64,000 nt of DNA from Patiria miniata (taxonomy: Eukaryota > Echinodermata > Asteroidea > Valvatida > Asterinidae): the NCBI RefSeq assembly GCF_015706575.1, contig NW_024037047.1, positions 9,901,694 through 9,965,693 on the forward strand, in the 5' to 3' direction. This document shows positions 32,960 to 46,005 of the stretch, piece after piece (the first letter of the stretch is position 1; the number at the start of each line of letters is the position of its first letter). Below the pieces are notes generated by a model that was not told where the DNA came from, ran no database searches, and was given only the letters and a program-made list of their open reading frames with translations. Made by a program: the position numbers and the translations under genes.

Positions 32960-33115
32960 TATATAGGCTAATCAGAAAGTGCTGCCTTTTTCAGATGTTT
33001 AATTTTTGTGAAATTTCATGTTGAAATTTTGATACGCAAACGTGTGCAAATGTATCTGGAAATTTCACGAAAAATGGACATCTGAAAAGGCAGCACTTTC
33101 TGATTAGCCTATATA
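32960..33115. mobile_element. Small foldback MITE, 156 bp
   Basis: Near-perfect terminal inverted repeats of about 38 bp: TATATAGGCTAATCAGAAAG then TGCTGCCTTTTTCAGATGT, mirrored at 33078-33115. It abuts the larger foldback element. Confidence 0.85.
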
Positions 33116-33527
33116 GAGCCTAGAGGGTGAGAATGCTTCTATTGTTCTAAGTTCTAAAGCAAAAAAACCCTACAAAAAAGCAAGTCTAAATGTGAAAATC
33201 AAAATTTGGCAAAGTCGACACGATTTTGTACATGTGGATGTGTGGCCTATGTTAACGGAGGCAGTCCAGTAAATAGGCCACATTTATGGGGCTACACTCA
33301 GTAGAGCTAAGGCCTATGTCAATTTTGACTTTGACTTTTTTGAGTGTCATTTAGTCAACTGTTTTTGGTGAGTCTTTCCCTTCCTATATAGGATCGGGGT
33401 ACTAAAAAAAGTAAGGATTACCCAACATTCTATCCCTCCTTTTAGTAAAATTTGAAATAGTTCGGAAGTAACTCACCTTAGCTTGTGCAAGGTACATGTA
33501 GGCCTCAACGAAACTTTGACTTCATGA

Positions 33528-34295
33528 GGGTCCTACTAAAGCGCGTCAACAAGCGTCAACAAGCGTCAACAAGTTTTAGTAGTCGTTAAGTGCGCGTCAA
33601 CAAATATTTTATAGGCCTTTGAACAATAAAAACAGCTTTATATGGTAGAAAAAGCAATAATGAACATCTTCTGCATATCAATTAAAGTTAAAATTACTTA
33701 AAAAGTGGTTTTCCAGCGCGAAATCTACGACGGGTTTTTCGGTTTAGTATTGGCCGCCATCTTGTTTGAGATCTACATACTACGCATGCGTGGAGTGTAC
33801 CATTCACGCATAGGGGTTTCTTTATACGATATGCTTTGCGAAACCTCGTTTGGTTTTTGCATTGGGATTTTTTGGCAGACATTGTGAACCGTGTCAGTCG
33901 GCATATTTTTCAAATAATTAGCCAAGTACCGTGACCAAGTTTTGCATAATTTATAATTGAAAACAAAAATAGTTTTCCTAATTTCCTATAAAGAAACCCC
34001 TATACGTGAATGGTACACTCCACGCATGCGTAGTACGTATATCTCAAACAAGATGGAGGCCAATACTAAACCGAAAAACCCGTCGTAGATTTCGCGCTGG
34101 AAAACCACTTTTTAAGTAATTTCAACTTTAATTGATATGCAGAAGATGTTCATTGTTGCTTTTTCTACCATATAAAGCTGTTTTTATTGTTCAAAAGCCT
34201 ATAATAAATTTGTTGACGCGCACTTAACGACTACTAAAACTTGTTGACGCTTGTTGACGCTTGTTGACGCTTGTTGACGCGCTTTAGTAGGACCG
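33528..34295. mobile_element. Foldback transposon with 8-bp target duplication
   Basis: 768 bp. Starts GGGTCCTACTAAAGCGCG and ends with its inverse GCTTTAGTAGGACCG. Subterminal direct repeats ACAAGCGTCA (left) and TTGTTGACGC (right). Arms of about 330 bp are complementary (for example CGCGAAATCTACGACGGG). CTTCATGA flanks both sides (33520-33527 and 34296-34303). Noncoding. Confidence 0.85.
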
Positions 34296-34477
34296 CTTCA
34301 TGATGCAGTTTATGGAGGCGGCCATTTTGGTTTTGACTTCCCCAACGTTTAGATCGATAGAGGGCGCTTGAGACAAACTTTGCAAAATCCCAGCCTCGAC
34401 TCCAGGGGTGCGTGCTCGTTCCTTACACTAACCCCTGGCTGTGATGATGACGTAAAATACTGTGCGGGCATTTTTTT

Positions 34478-34735
34478 ATGAGATATATTTTTCCCAAAGT
34501 TCGTTTTTACGAGATATATTTTTGCGAAGTTTGTTTTTATGAGATACATTTTCCCCAAAGTTCGTTTTTACGAGATATATTTTGTCGAAGCTCGTTTTTA
34601 TGAGATATATGTTTCCCAAGTTCGTTTTTATGAGATATATTTTCCCGGTTCGTTTTTACGAGATATATTTTGTCGAAGTTCGTTTTTATGAGATACATTT
34701 TTCCCAAGTTCATTTTTATGAGATATATTTTACCT
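34478..34735. repeat. 30-bp tandem repeat, about 9 units
   Basis: GAGATATATTTT plus CCCAAGTTCGTTTTTA and variants, at 34480, 34511, 34541, 34572, 34602, 34632, 34660, 34690 and 34720. Confidence 0.9.
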
Positions 34736-34744
34736 AGCCCGACT

Positions 34745-34803
34745 GCGTCTGGCCGTACAGTACTATCGCAAGCTCTGTATGCAGTACATGTACGGCCAGA
34801 CGC
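34745..34803. repeat. Perfect 15-bp-arm hairpin at left edge of satellite domain
   Basis: Arms GCGTCTGGCCGTACA (34745-34759) and TGTACGGCCAGACGC (34789-34803), 29-nt loop. The core GTACGGCCAGACG recurs at 50485-50497, just past the other end of the satellite. Confidence 0.8.
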
Positions 34804-35739
34804 TCAATGCTTCCAAAAAGACTGATTTTTTTTCCCCGCTGATGTAGCGATTTTGCTACAGATTTTTATGCGAGCGTGCTTGGGTAAGATAATGAATATG
34901 CATCATAGTTTATGACGTTTGTCGGGCGCGCGGCGCGGCTGGCCATACAAACACGAGGTCATGATCGTAACAATCTAGTGTTTGAAACGCTAGAAAACCA
35001 CGTTGACTTCCATTAGGATTGTATTTGTCGCAATTAAAACCCTGTATTGTTACGGTCATTATAGCTTGATTGTTTTACCTTTTCTTATGAAATCAAATCA
35101 GTTCATGTCAAACATCATGACCAATGAGTGCACGAAAATTCGTTTTAATGTAACTTGTGAGTTGTTTCCCCAAAACGAGTTTGTTCTGCATTTCAAAATT
35201 GAATATTCAGTGATTTGTCATGATGACTGTGTGACGTTATGAGATTTAATTTCATGAGAAACCATAAAACAATGAAAAAGAGCATACCCGAAACAAATAC
35301 AGTAATTTAAACGTGAAAAAAAAAACCAAATGAAAATTGAAAAGTCAACGTCCATGGAAAAATAATAATAATAATACACTGGTTGTTTGGGCAACAACCC
35401 GAGCTCACCAGGTCAAGCTATATTAAGTTGTAAGTTCAGCAAGTGATCGGTCTTGATGTCTTACATTAGGAGATTAAATTTCGTGAGAAACCGTCAAACA
35501 ACTAAAAAAATTCTTTCGAGAAAAGCGCGCTGAATAAAACTAGAGGTTCGCGTTTGTTGTTACAAACGCAGAGTGGTCGGGTAGACAACCATTTCATTAG
35601 ACATTGTCCAATTAAGTTATGAATATGTTTATGTCAGAAAAAAAGGACCAAGAACTTCAACATTTCCAGTACCAATTATTTTGTACAAAAAGAATGCGTC
35701 TTTTAAGGTGTGATAAATTTCAGTAAACAGTTGGGTACG

Positions 35740-36880
35740 CGTACAAGTTATTTCCGGTTTGATGGCGTCATCAGTCAAACAGGGAAGGGAGGACACTTGT
35801 TTATCATTAAGTAAAAATACCGCATGAAGATGTGGAAATTAAGTGTATGTAATAATAACAGCTAACTTCCAGTTTGATGATGTCACAGTATTTGGAAGCA
35901 AAAGGTCAATATTAAGTGTAACAGATGTCATTTTGGGGGGGCAAAAAACAAAGTCATGAGACAGGGATCAAATGATGGATTTAAATTAAAAAAAAAATGG
36001 TTATTGTTGAATTCTTCCTACAGTAACTTCCGGTTCTGATGACGTTATGATTATGGAACCTTGCAAATTCATTTGCGGTTGCTCACGGGATATATAGGGG
36101 CAATATATCATAAAAATTTGATTGAGGGTTTTAACATTTTAAAAGATTAAACTGTTTTCTATGTGCCGCTGGAGGGCGCCCTTTCGTGGATGACGTCAAA
36201 ATAATGTTTTTGTGATTGGCATTCCTCACTTAACTCTTCCATAATGTATTTGTCTGTAGTAAAATGCTTCCGTTTTAGAGTTAGATTCATTTTCTATTGC
36301 ACTTCCGGTAACACCAGAAGTAAAGGTCAAGCAGTTTTGTGCCCAGAAATGAGAAATGTTGCTCAAGGCATAGTCTACAACCTCACGAAAAAACGAACAC
36401 GATACTGTATTTAGTTCAAGAGATATAGGTCAAAGTATTTTGTTAAACCGTGCAATCAAATCGCTTGTAATTTGATACCTGATGACGTCATGATGACGTA
36501 ACAACAGTTATAACATCTTCGTAACATGGTACAACTACAAGTTCACACAAGGTTTTATGATCATACCGTAAACCGTTTGGAAGAAATTGTGCTTTGTTTC
36601 GAATTCAGGCTAACGTCTTCATTTTGAATTCACCTAACTTTGACCTTCCGGTAGACCCGGAAGTAAAGGTCAAGTGAGTTCACGTACACGACAAAAAAAT
36701 GTTTATCAATTTATGGTCTATCTGTTTACAAGATTGGAGCATAATTGATCATTTTGTTGAAGAGTTATAGATGAAAGAAGATCGTCATTTTTTCAACGAA
36801 AATCGCTTGTAATTTGACACCTGATGACGTCATTATGACGTCAGTGTAATATGCACCACTCCGAGTGAGGGTCAATATAT
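35740..36880. repeat. Diverged repeats with CTTCCGG and TGACGTCA motifs
   Basis: Several related paragraphs carrying ACTTCCGG-type and TGATGACGTCA-type words (about 35750, 35870, 36025, 36300, 36485, 36645, 36825). The clearest pair is offset about 342 bp (GTAAAGGTCAAG at about 36321 and 36662; CCTGATGACGTCAT at about 36478 and 36819). No ORF. Confidence 0.6.
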
Positions 36881-37225
36881 GTTTAAAGTTACAAGTTCAT
36901 ATCATATACCGTTTAGGAGAAAACACGCGGAAACGTGCTATGCAGAAAAAAAAAGAAAGAAAGAAAGAAAGAAAGATTAATTGCAACAAATCCAAAGAGT
37001 GCACTCAACTAGTGGTCTCGCACCGCCAAGACATACATCCGCACGCCGTAGAATATTTTAAGTTTCGTTCAATAGAGGGCGCGCAACATAAATAGTGGTC
37101 TCAACAACACATCAACACGGATGCTGCAAACTTGAACAAAAAGAACATACTCGTTTCCGATGAACTACTCAAGAAATACGAAATGGTCACAATTGAAATT
37201 TGGTGCACTTGGTTTTCACGGCAAA

Positions 37226-39730
37226 TCCGCTCTCTAAAACATGTCATTCGTTTCCCCATTGCACGTGGTGAATATGAGCCAATCTGCTCTGTAAAACATG
37301 TCAATACTGCGTTTCCCCATTGCACGTAGTGAATATGAGCCAATCTGCTCTGTACAACATGTCATAACTGCGTTTCCCCATTGCACGTAGTGAATATGAG
37401 CCAAGCTGCTCTATAAAACATAACATTACTGCGTTTCCCCATTGCACGTAGTGAATATGAGCCAATCTGCTCTGTACAAAATGTCATAACTGCGTTTCCC
37501 CATTGCACGTAGTGAATATAGCCAATCTGCTCAATAAAACATGTCATTACTGCGTTTCCCCATAGCACGTGGTGAATATGAGCCAATCTGCTCTATAAAA
37601 CATGTCATTACTGCGTTTCCCCATAGCACGTAGTGAATATGAGCCAATCTGCTCTATAAAACATGTCATTACTGAGTTTCCCAATAGCACGTAGTGAATA
37701 TGAGCCAATCTGCTCTATAAAACATAACATTACTGCGTTTCCCCATTGCACGTAGTGAATATGGGCCAATCTGCTCTATAAAACATGTCATAACTGCGTT
37801 TCCCCATTGCACGTAGTGAATATAGCCAATCTGCTCTATAAAACATGTCATTACTGCGTTTCCCCATAGCACGTGGTGAATATGAGCCAATCTGCTCTGT
37901 AAAACATGTCATTACTGCGTTTCCCCATTGCACGTAGTGAATATGAGCCAATCTGCTCTGTAAAACATGTCATTACTGCGTTTCCCCATTGCACGTAGTG
38001 AATATGAGCCAATCTGCTCTGTAAAACATGTCATTACTGCGTTTCCCCATTGCACGTAGTGAATATGAGCCAATCTTCTCAATAAAACATGTCATTACTG
38101 CGTTTCCCCATAGCACGTAGTGAATATGAGCCAATCTGCTCTGTAAAACATGTCATTACTGCGTTTCCCCATAGCACGTAGTGAATATGAGCCAATCTGC
38201 TGTATAAAACATGTCATTACTGCGTTTCCCCATAGCACGTAGTGAATATGAGCCAATCTGCTCTGTACAACATGTCATAACTGCGTTTCCCCATTGCACG
38301 TAGTGAATATGAGCCAATCTGCTCTATAAAACATGTCATTACTGCGTTTCCCCATTGCACGTAGTGAATATGAGCCAATCTGCTCTATAAAACATGTCAT
38401 TACTGGTTTCCCCATAGCACGTAGTGAATATGAGCCAATCTGCTCTGTAAAACATGTCATTACTGCGTTTCCCCATAGCACGTAGTGAATATGAGCCAAT
38501 CTGCTCTGTAAAACATGTCATTACTGCGTTTCCCCATAGCACGTAGTGAATATGAGCCAATCTGCTCTATAAAACATGTCATTACTGCGTTTCCCCATTG
38601 CACGTAGTGAATATGAGCCAATCTGCTGTATAAAACATGTCATTACTGCGTTTCCCCATAGCACGTAGTGAATATGAGCCAATCTGCTCTATAAAACATG
38701 TCATTACTGCGTTTTCCCATTGCACGTAGTGAATATGAGCCAATCTGCTCTGTACAACATGTCATAACTGCGTTTCCCCATTGCACGTAGTGAATATGAG
38801 CCAATCTGCTCTGTAAAACATGTCATTACTGCGTTTTCCCATTGCACGTAGTGAATATGAGCCAATCTACTCTGTAAAACATGTCATAACTGCGTTTCCC
38901 CATTGCACGTAGTGAATATGAGCCAAGCTGCTCTGTAAAACATGTCATTACTGCGTTTCCCCATTGCACGTAGTGAATATGAGCCAATCTGCCCTATAAA
39001 ACATGTCATTACTGCGTTTCCCCATTGCACGTAGTGAATATGAGCCAATCTGCTCTCTAAAACATGTCATTACTGCGTTTCCCCATAGCACGTAGTGAAT
39101 ATGAGCCAATCTGCTCTATAAAACATGTCATTACGGCGTTTCCCCATTGCACGTAGTGAATATGAGCCAATCTGCTGTATAAAACATGTCATTACTGCGT
39201 TTCCCCATAGCACGTAGTGAATATGAGCCAATCTGCTCTGTACAACATGTCATAACTGCGTTTCCCCATTGTACGTAGTGAATATGAGCCAATCTGCTCT
39301 ATAAAACATGTCATTACTGCGTTTCCCCATTGCACGTAGTGAATATGAGCCAATCTGCTCTGTACAACATGTCATTACTGCGTTTCTCCATTGCACGTAG
39401 TGAATATGAGCCAATCTGCTCTGTACAACATGCCATAACTGCGTTTCCCCATTGCACGTAGTGAATATGAGCCAATCTGCTCTATAAAACATGTCATTAC
39501 TGCGTTTCCCCATTGCACGTAGTGAATATGAGCCAATCTGCTCTGTAAAACATGTCATTACTGCGTTTCCCCATTGCACGTAGTGAATATGAGCCAATCT
39601 GCTCTGTAAAATGTCATAACTGCGTTTCCCCATTGCACGTGGTGAATATGAGCCAATCTGCACTGGAAAACATGTCAATACTACGTTTCCCCATTGCACG
39701 TAGAGAATATGAGCCAATCTGCTCTGTACA
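37226..39730. repeat. 61-bp minisatellite, about 41 copies, inside the satellite
   Basis: Unit TGCGTTTCCCCATTGCACGT, AGTGAATATGAGCCAATCTG, CTCTATAAAACATGTCATTAC, with limited variation (CATAGC/CATTGC, CTATAAAA/CTGTAAAA/CTGTACAA). It interrupts a satellite monomer after GTTTTCACG and resumes at AATATTCAGTGATTTGTC. Because 61 is not a multiple of three, its ORFs repeat every 61 codons. Confidence 0.97.
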
Positions 39731-42700
39731 ATATTCAGTGATTTGTCATGATGACTGTGTTACATTTTGAGATTTAATTCCATGAGAAACCATCAAACAA
39801 TGAAAAGAGCATATCCGAAACAAATACGGTATTTTAAACGTGAAAAATACAAACCAAATGAAAAATGAAAAGTCAACGTCTATGGAAAAATAATAATACA
39901 CTCGTTGTTTGAGCAATAACCCGAGCTCACCAGGTCAAGCTATATTAAGTTGTAAGTTCAGCAAGTGATCGGTCTTGATGTCTTACACGAGGAGATAAAA
40001 TTTAGTAAGAAACCGTCAAACAACTAAAACGATTAATTCGAGAAAGGGCGCGCTGAATAAAACTAGTGGTCTCGCACCGCCAAGACATTCATCCGCACGC
40101 CGTGGATTTGTTTTAATTTTCCTTCAATAGAGGGCGCGCCACATAAATAGTGGTCTCAACAACGCATCAACACGGATGCTGCAAAATTGAACAAAAAAGA
40201 ACAAACTCGTTTCCGATGAACTACTTAAGAAATACGAAATGAATTCAATTGAAATTTCATGCAATTAGTTTTCACGATGTGTATCAGAAGTCGTTTGAAT
40301 GGCGTGAGAAACCGTGGAGCTATTAATATAATATGATCGTAACAATCCAGTGTTTGAAAAGCTAAAAATCCACGTTGACTTCCATTAGGATTTTATTTGT
40401 CGAGAATGAAACCCTGTATTGTTACGGTAATAATAGCTTGATTGATTTACCTTTTCTGATGAAATAAAATCTTTTCAGGTCAAACATAATGACAAATGAG
40501 TGCACAAAAATTCATTGTAATGTAACGTGTATTTCTTGAGTTGTTGCCCCCAAAACAAGTTTGTTCTGTATTTCAAAATTGAATATTCAGTGATTTGTCA
40601 TGATGACTGGGTTACATTATCAGATTTAATTCCATGATAAACCATCAAACAATGAAAAAGAGTATACCTGAAACAAAATTACAGTATTTTAAACGTGAAA
40701 AATACTAACCAAATGAAAAATGAAAAGTCAACGTCTATAGAAAAATAATAATACACTCGTTGTTTGAGAAATAACCCGAGCTCACCAGGTCAAGCTATAT
40801 TAAGTTGTAAGTTCAGCAAGTGATCGGTCTTGATGTCTTACACGAGGAGATAAAATTTTGTGAGAAACCGTCAAAAAAACACACAATTAATTCGAGAAAG
40901 GGCGCGCTGAATAAAACTAGTGGCCTCGCACCGCCTAGACATTCATCCGCACGCGGTAGAATATTTTAATTTTCGTTCAAAAGAGGGCGCGCCACATAAA
41001 TAGTGGTCTCAACAACGCATCAACTCGGATGCTGCAAAATTGAACAAAAAAGAACAAACTCGTTTCCGATGAACTACTCAAGAGATACGAAATGGATTCA
41101 ATTGATATTTCGTGCAATTAGTTTTCACGATGTGTAGCAGAAGTCGTTTGAATGGCGTGAGAAACCGTGGAGCTCTTAATATAATATGATCGTAACAATC
41201 TAGTGTTTGAAAAGCTAAAAATCCACGTTGACTTCCATTAGATTTGTATTTGTCGAGAATGAAATCCTGTATTGTTACGGTCATAATAGCTTGATTGTTT
41301 GACCTTTTCTTCTGAAATTAAATCTGTTCATGTCAAACATAATGACAAATGAGTGCACAAAAATTCATTTTAATATAACGTGTATTTCTTGAGTTATTGC
41401 CCCCAAAACGAGTTTGTTCTGTATTTCAAAATTGAATATTCAGTGATTTGTCATGATGACTGTGTGACGTTATGAGATGTAATTTCATGAGAAACCACAA
41501 AACAATGAAAAGAGCATACTCGAAACAAATACAGTATTTTAAACGTGAAAAAAACAATCCAAATGAAAATTGAAAAGTCAACGTCCATGGAAAAATAATA
41601 ATAATAATACACTGGTTGTTTGAGCAATAACCCGAGCTCACCAGGTCAAGCTATATTAAGTTGTAAGTTCAGCAAGTGATCGGTCTTGATGTCTTACACG
41701 AGGAGATTAAATTTCGTGAGAAACCGTCAAACAACTAAAAAAAATAATTCGAGAAAGGGCGCGCTGAATAAAACTAGTGGTCTCGTACCGCCAAGACATT
41801 CATCCGCACGCAGTAGAATATTTTAATTTTCCTTCAATAGAGGGCGCGCCACATAAATAGTGGTCTCAACAACGCATCAACACGGATTCATTTTAAATTC
41901 ATTTTAATATAACGTGTATTTCTTGAGTTGTTGCCCCAAAAACGAGTTTGTTCTGTATTTCAAAATTGAATATTCACTGATTTGTCATGATGACTGTGTT
42001 GAATTTGGAGATTTCATTCCATGAGAAACCATCAAACAATGAAACAGAGTATACCCGAAACAAATATAGTATTCTAAAAGTGAAAAATACTAACCAAATG
42101 AAAAATGAAAAGTCAACGTCTGTGGAAAAATAATAATACACTCGTTGTTTGAGCAATAACCCGAGCTCACCAGGTCAAGCTATGTTAAGTTGTAAGTTCA
42201 GCAAGTGATCGGTCTTGATGTCTTACACGAGGAGATTAAATTTCGTGAGAAACCGTCAAACAACTAAAACAATTCTGTCGAGAAAGGGCGCGCTGAATAA
42301 AACTAGTGGTCTCGCACCGCCAAGACATTCATCCGCACGCCGTAGAATGTTTAAAGTTTTCCTTCAATAGAGGGCGCGCCACATAAATAGTGGTCTCAAC
42401 AACGCATCAACTCGGATGCTGCAAAATTGAACAAAAAAGAACAAACTCGTTTCCGATGAACTACTCAAGAGGTACGAAATGGATTCAATTGATATTTCGT
42501 GCAATTAGTTTTCACGATGTGTAGCAGAAGTCGTTTGAATGGCGTGAGAAACCGTGGAGCTCTTAATATAATATGATCGTAACAATCTAGTGTTTGAAAA
42601 GCTAAAAATCCACGTTGACTTCCATTAGATTTGTATTTGTCGAGAATGAAATCCTGTATTGTTACGGTCATAATAGCTTGATTGTTTGACCTTTTCTTCT

Positions 42701-44999
42701 GAAATTAAATCTGTTCATGTCAAACATAATGACAAATGAGTGCACAAAAATTCATTTTAATATAACGTGTATTTCTTGAGTTATTGCCCCCAAAACGAGT
42801 TTGTTCTGTATTTCAAAATTGAATATTCAGTGATTTGTCATGATGACTGTGTGACGTTATGAGATGTAATTTCATGAGAAACCACAAAACAATGAAAAGA
42901 GCATACTCGAAACAAATACAGTATTTTAAACGTGAAAAAAACAATCCAAATGAAAATTGAAAAGTCAACGTCCATGGAAAAATAATAATAATACACTGGT
43001 TGTTTGAGCAATAACCCGAGCTCACCAGGTCAAGCTATATTAAGTTGTAAGTTCAGCAAGTGATCGGTCTTGATGTCTTACACGAGGAGATTAAATTTCG
43101 TGAGAAACCGTCAAACAACTAAAAAAAATAATTCGAGAAAGGGCGCGCTGAATAAAACTAGTGGTCTCGTACCGCCAAGACATTCATCCGCACGCCGTAG
43201 AATATTTTAATTTTCCTTCAATAGAGGGCGCGCCACATAAATAGTGGTCTCAACAACGCATCAACACGGATTCATTTTAAATTCATTTTAATATAACGTG
43301 TATTTCTTGAGTTGTTGCCCCCAAAACGAGTTTGTTCTGTATTTCAAAATTGAATATTCACTGATTTGTCATGATGACTGTGTTGAATTTGGAGATGTAA
43401 TTTCATGAGAAACCACAAAACAATGAAAAAGAGCATAATCGAAACAAATACAGTATTTTAAACGTGAAAAAAAGACAATCCAAATGAAAATTGAAAAGTC
43501 AACGTCCATGGAAAAATAATAATAATACACTCGTTGTTTGAGCAATAACCCGAGCTCACCAGGTCAAGCTATATTAAGTTGTAAGTTCAGCAAGTGATCG
43601 GTCTTGATGTCTTACACGAGGAGATTAAATTTCGTGAGAAACCTTCAAACAACTTAAACAATTCTGTCGAGAAAGGGCGCGCTGAATAAAACTAGTGGTC
43701 TCGCACCGCCAAGACATTCATCCGCACGCCGTTGATTTGTTTTAATTTTCCTTCAATAGAGGGCGCGCCACATAAATAGTGGTCTCAACAACGCATCAAC
43801 ACGGATTCATTTTAAATTCATTTTAATATAACGTGTATTTCTTGAGTTGTTGCCCCGAAAACGAGTTTGTTCTGTTTTTCAAAATTGAATATTCAGTGAT
43901 TTGTCATGATGACTGTGTTGAATTTGGAGATTTCATTCCATGAGAAACCATCAAACAATGAAACAGAGTATACCCGAAACAAATACAGTATTCTAAAAGT
44001 GAAAAATACTAACCAAATGAAAAATGAAAAGTCAACGTCTGTGGAAAAATTATAATGCACTCGTTGTTTGAGCAATAACCCGAGCTCACCAGGTCAAGCT
44101 ATGTTAATTTGCAAGTTCAGCAAGTGATCGGTCTTGATGTCTTACACGAGGAGATTAAATTTCGGGAAACCGTCAAACAACTAAAACAATTCTGTCGAGA
44201 AAGGGCGCGCTGAATAAAACTAGTGGTCTCGCACCGCCAAGACATTCATCCGCACGCCGTAGAATTTTTAAATTTTCCTTCAATAGAGGGCGCGCCACAT
44301 AAATAGTGGTCTCAACAACGCATCAACACGGATGCTGCAAAATTGAACCAAAAAGAACAAACTCGTTTCCGATAAACTACTCAAGAAATAAGAAATGGAT
44401 TCAATTGATATTTCGTGCAATTAGTTTTCACGATGTGTAGCAGAAGTCGTTTGAATGGCGTGAGAAACCGTGGAGCTCTTAATATAATATGATCGTAACA
44501 ATCTAGTGTTTGAAAAGCTACAAATCCACGTTGACTTCCATTAGCATTGTATTTGTCGAGAATGAAATTCTGTATTGTTACGGTCATAATAGCTTGATTG
44601 TTTGACCTTTTCTTCTGAAATTAAATCTGTTCATGTCAAACATAATGACAAATGAGTGCACAAAAATTCATTTTAATATAACGTGTATTTCTTGAGTTGT
44701 TGCCCCCAAAACGAGTTTGTTCTGTATTTCAAAATTGAATATTCAGTGATTTGTCATGATGACTGTGTTACATTTTGAGATTTAATTTCATGAGAAACCA
44801 TCAAACAATGAAAAGAGCATACCCAAAACAAATACAGTATTTTAAACGTGAAAAAAAAACAATCCAAATGAAAATTGAAAAGTCAACGTCCATGGAAAAA
44901 TAATAATAATACACTGGTTGTTTGAGCAATAACCGGCGAGCTCACCAGGTCAAGCTATATTAAGTTGTATGTTCAGCAAGTGATCGGTCTTGATGTCTT

Positions 45000-46005
45000 C
45001 AGAGTTGTAATGACTCGAGTCAATGACTCGACTCGAGTCCGACTCGAGTCACATTTTTTGGCGACTCGACTCAACTCGAGTCCCGACGGGTAAATGACTC
45101 GACTCGACTCGAGTCACTGCGAGCAAATGACTCGACTCGACTCGAGTCCCTCATCAGAATGACTCGACTCGACTCGAGGAAGGCTAATAAGACTCGAGTC
45201 CCAAAATAAAAGCAAAACTTACTTGCGAAAAATATTTGCAATGACTTACGCTGCGCCGTTCGCATTGCCAGTTTTTGTTCACGTCACGTTAATGCTCGCG
45301 AATAATGTACGTTTATATACAGCGGCAGTCTGTTTCCTTCCTCCATAATGAAACAACAAACATACACCGTGTCGCGGACTCCCGCCTTGTGGTTCTATAG
45401 CATGTAATGCTAAACCCGGAACCAGACTTAAAACGCATTTCTCAATCCGTGGTTTCATCATTGGTTTCGGGCGATTTTGAAGTTCTTGGTGGAACGCTGG
45501 CTAAATTCATGTCCCGATTTCACACACAAAAATGGATACGGACGGGCCCACCTTTAAATAATCAGAAACAGTTTTGTATAATGCAATTAGGTTTTAACAA
45601 CGTCAGCGATCAGCGAACAACAAAATCTAGACCCGAAGCCAAACCAGTTATAAGACCGAAGTTTCACATCTTCTTATCTGTGACGTGAGCTAGCAATGGA
45701 AACTGTTGGTTGGGTACCATACAGCATACTTTATGTCTTTGGATTTCCGTAATAGACTGGTGCCTTGTATTCTTTCTCTCTTGTGTTTGTTGCTTTTTAT
45801 TGTAAGTAAGTGTTCAAATATTTGTGACTCGAATTGACTCGAGCTAAATACTTGACTCGACTCGACTCGACTCGACCACACTCTGTGACTCGACTCGACT
45901 CGACTCGACCTTGTTGACATAATGACTCGACTCGACTCGAGTCACTTCTTTAAAATGACTCGACTCGACTCGAGTCACAAAAATCAGTGACTCGTTACAA
46001 CTCTG
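45000..46005. mobile_element. Non-autonomous hAT-type DNA transposon
   Basis: 1,006 bp. Terminal inverted repeats start CAGAGTTGTAATGACTCG (left) and CAGAGTTGTAACGAGTCACT (right, opposite strand). A perfect 8-bp target duplication GATGTCTT (44992-44999 and 46006-46013) interrupts a satellite monomer. Both subterminal regions consist of GACTCGAGTC/ACTCGACTCG repeats. CAG...CTG ends and 8-bp duplications are characteristic of hAT elements. No transposase; the ORF at 45407-45688 has no recognisable domain. Confidence 0.92.

Noticed and set aside
37362..39717. ORFs up to 155 codons in the 61-bp array
   Set aside because: The 61-bp unit cycles through all three frames, giving a 61-residue repeat. 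This is a by-product of an array without stop codons.
45407..45688. 93-codon ORF inside the hAT-type element
   Set aside because: No hAT dimerisation or catalytic motif, and too short for a transposase; the element is best seen as non-autonomous.
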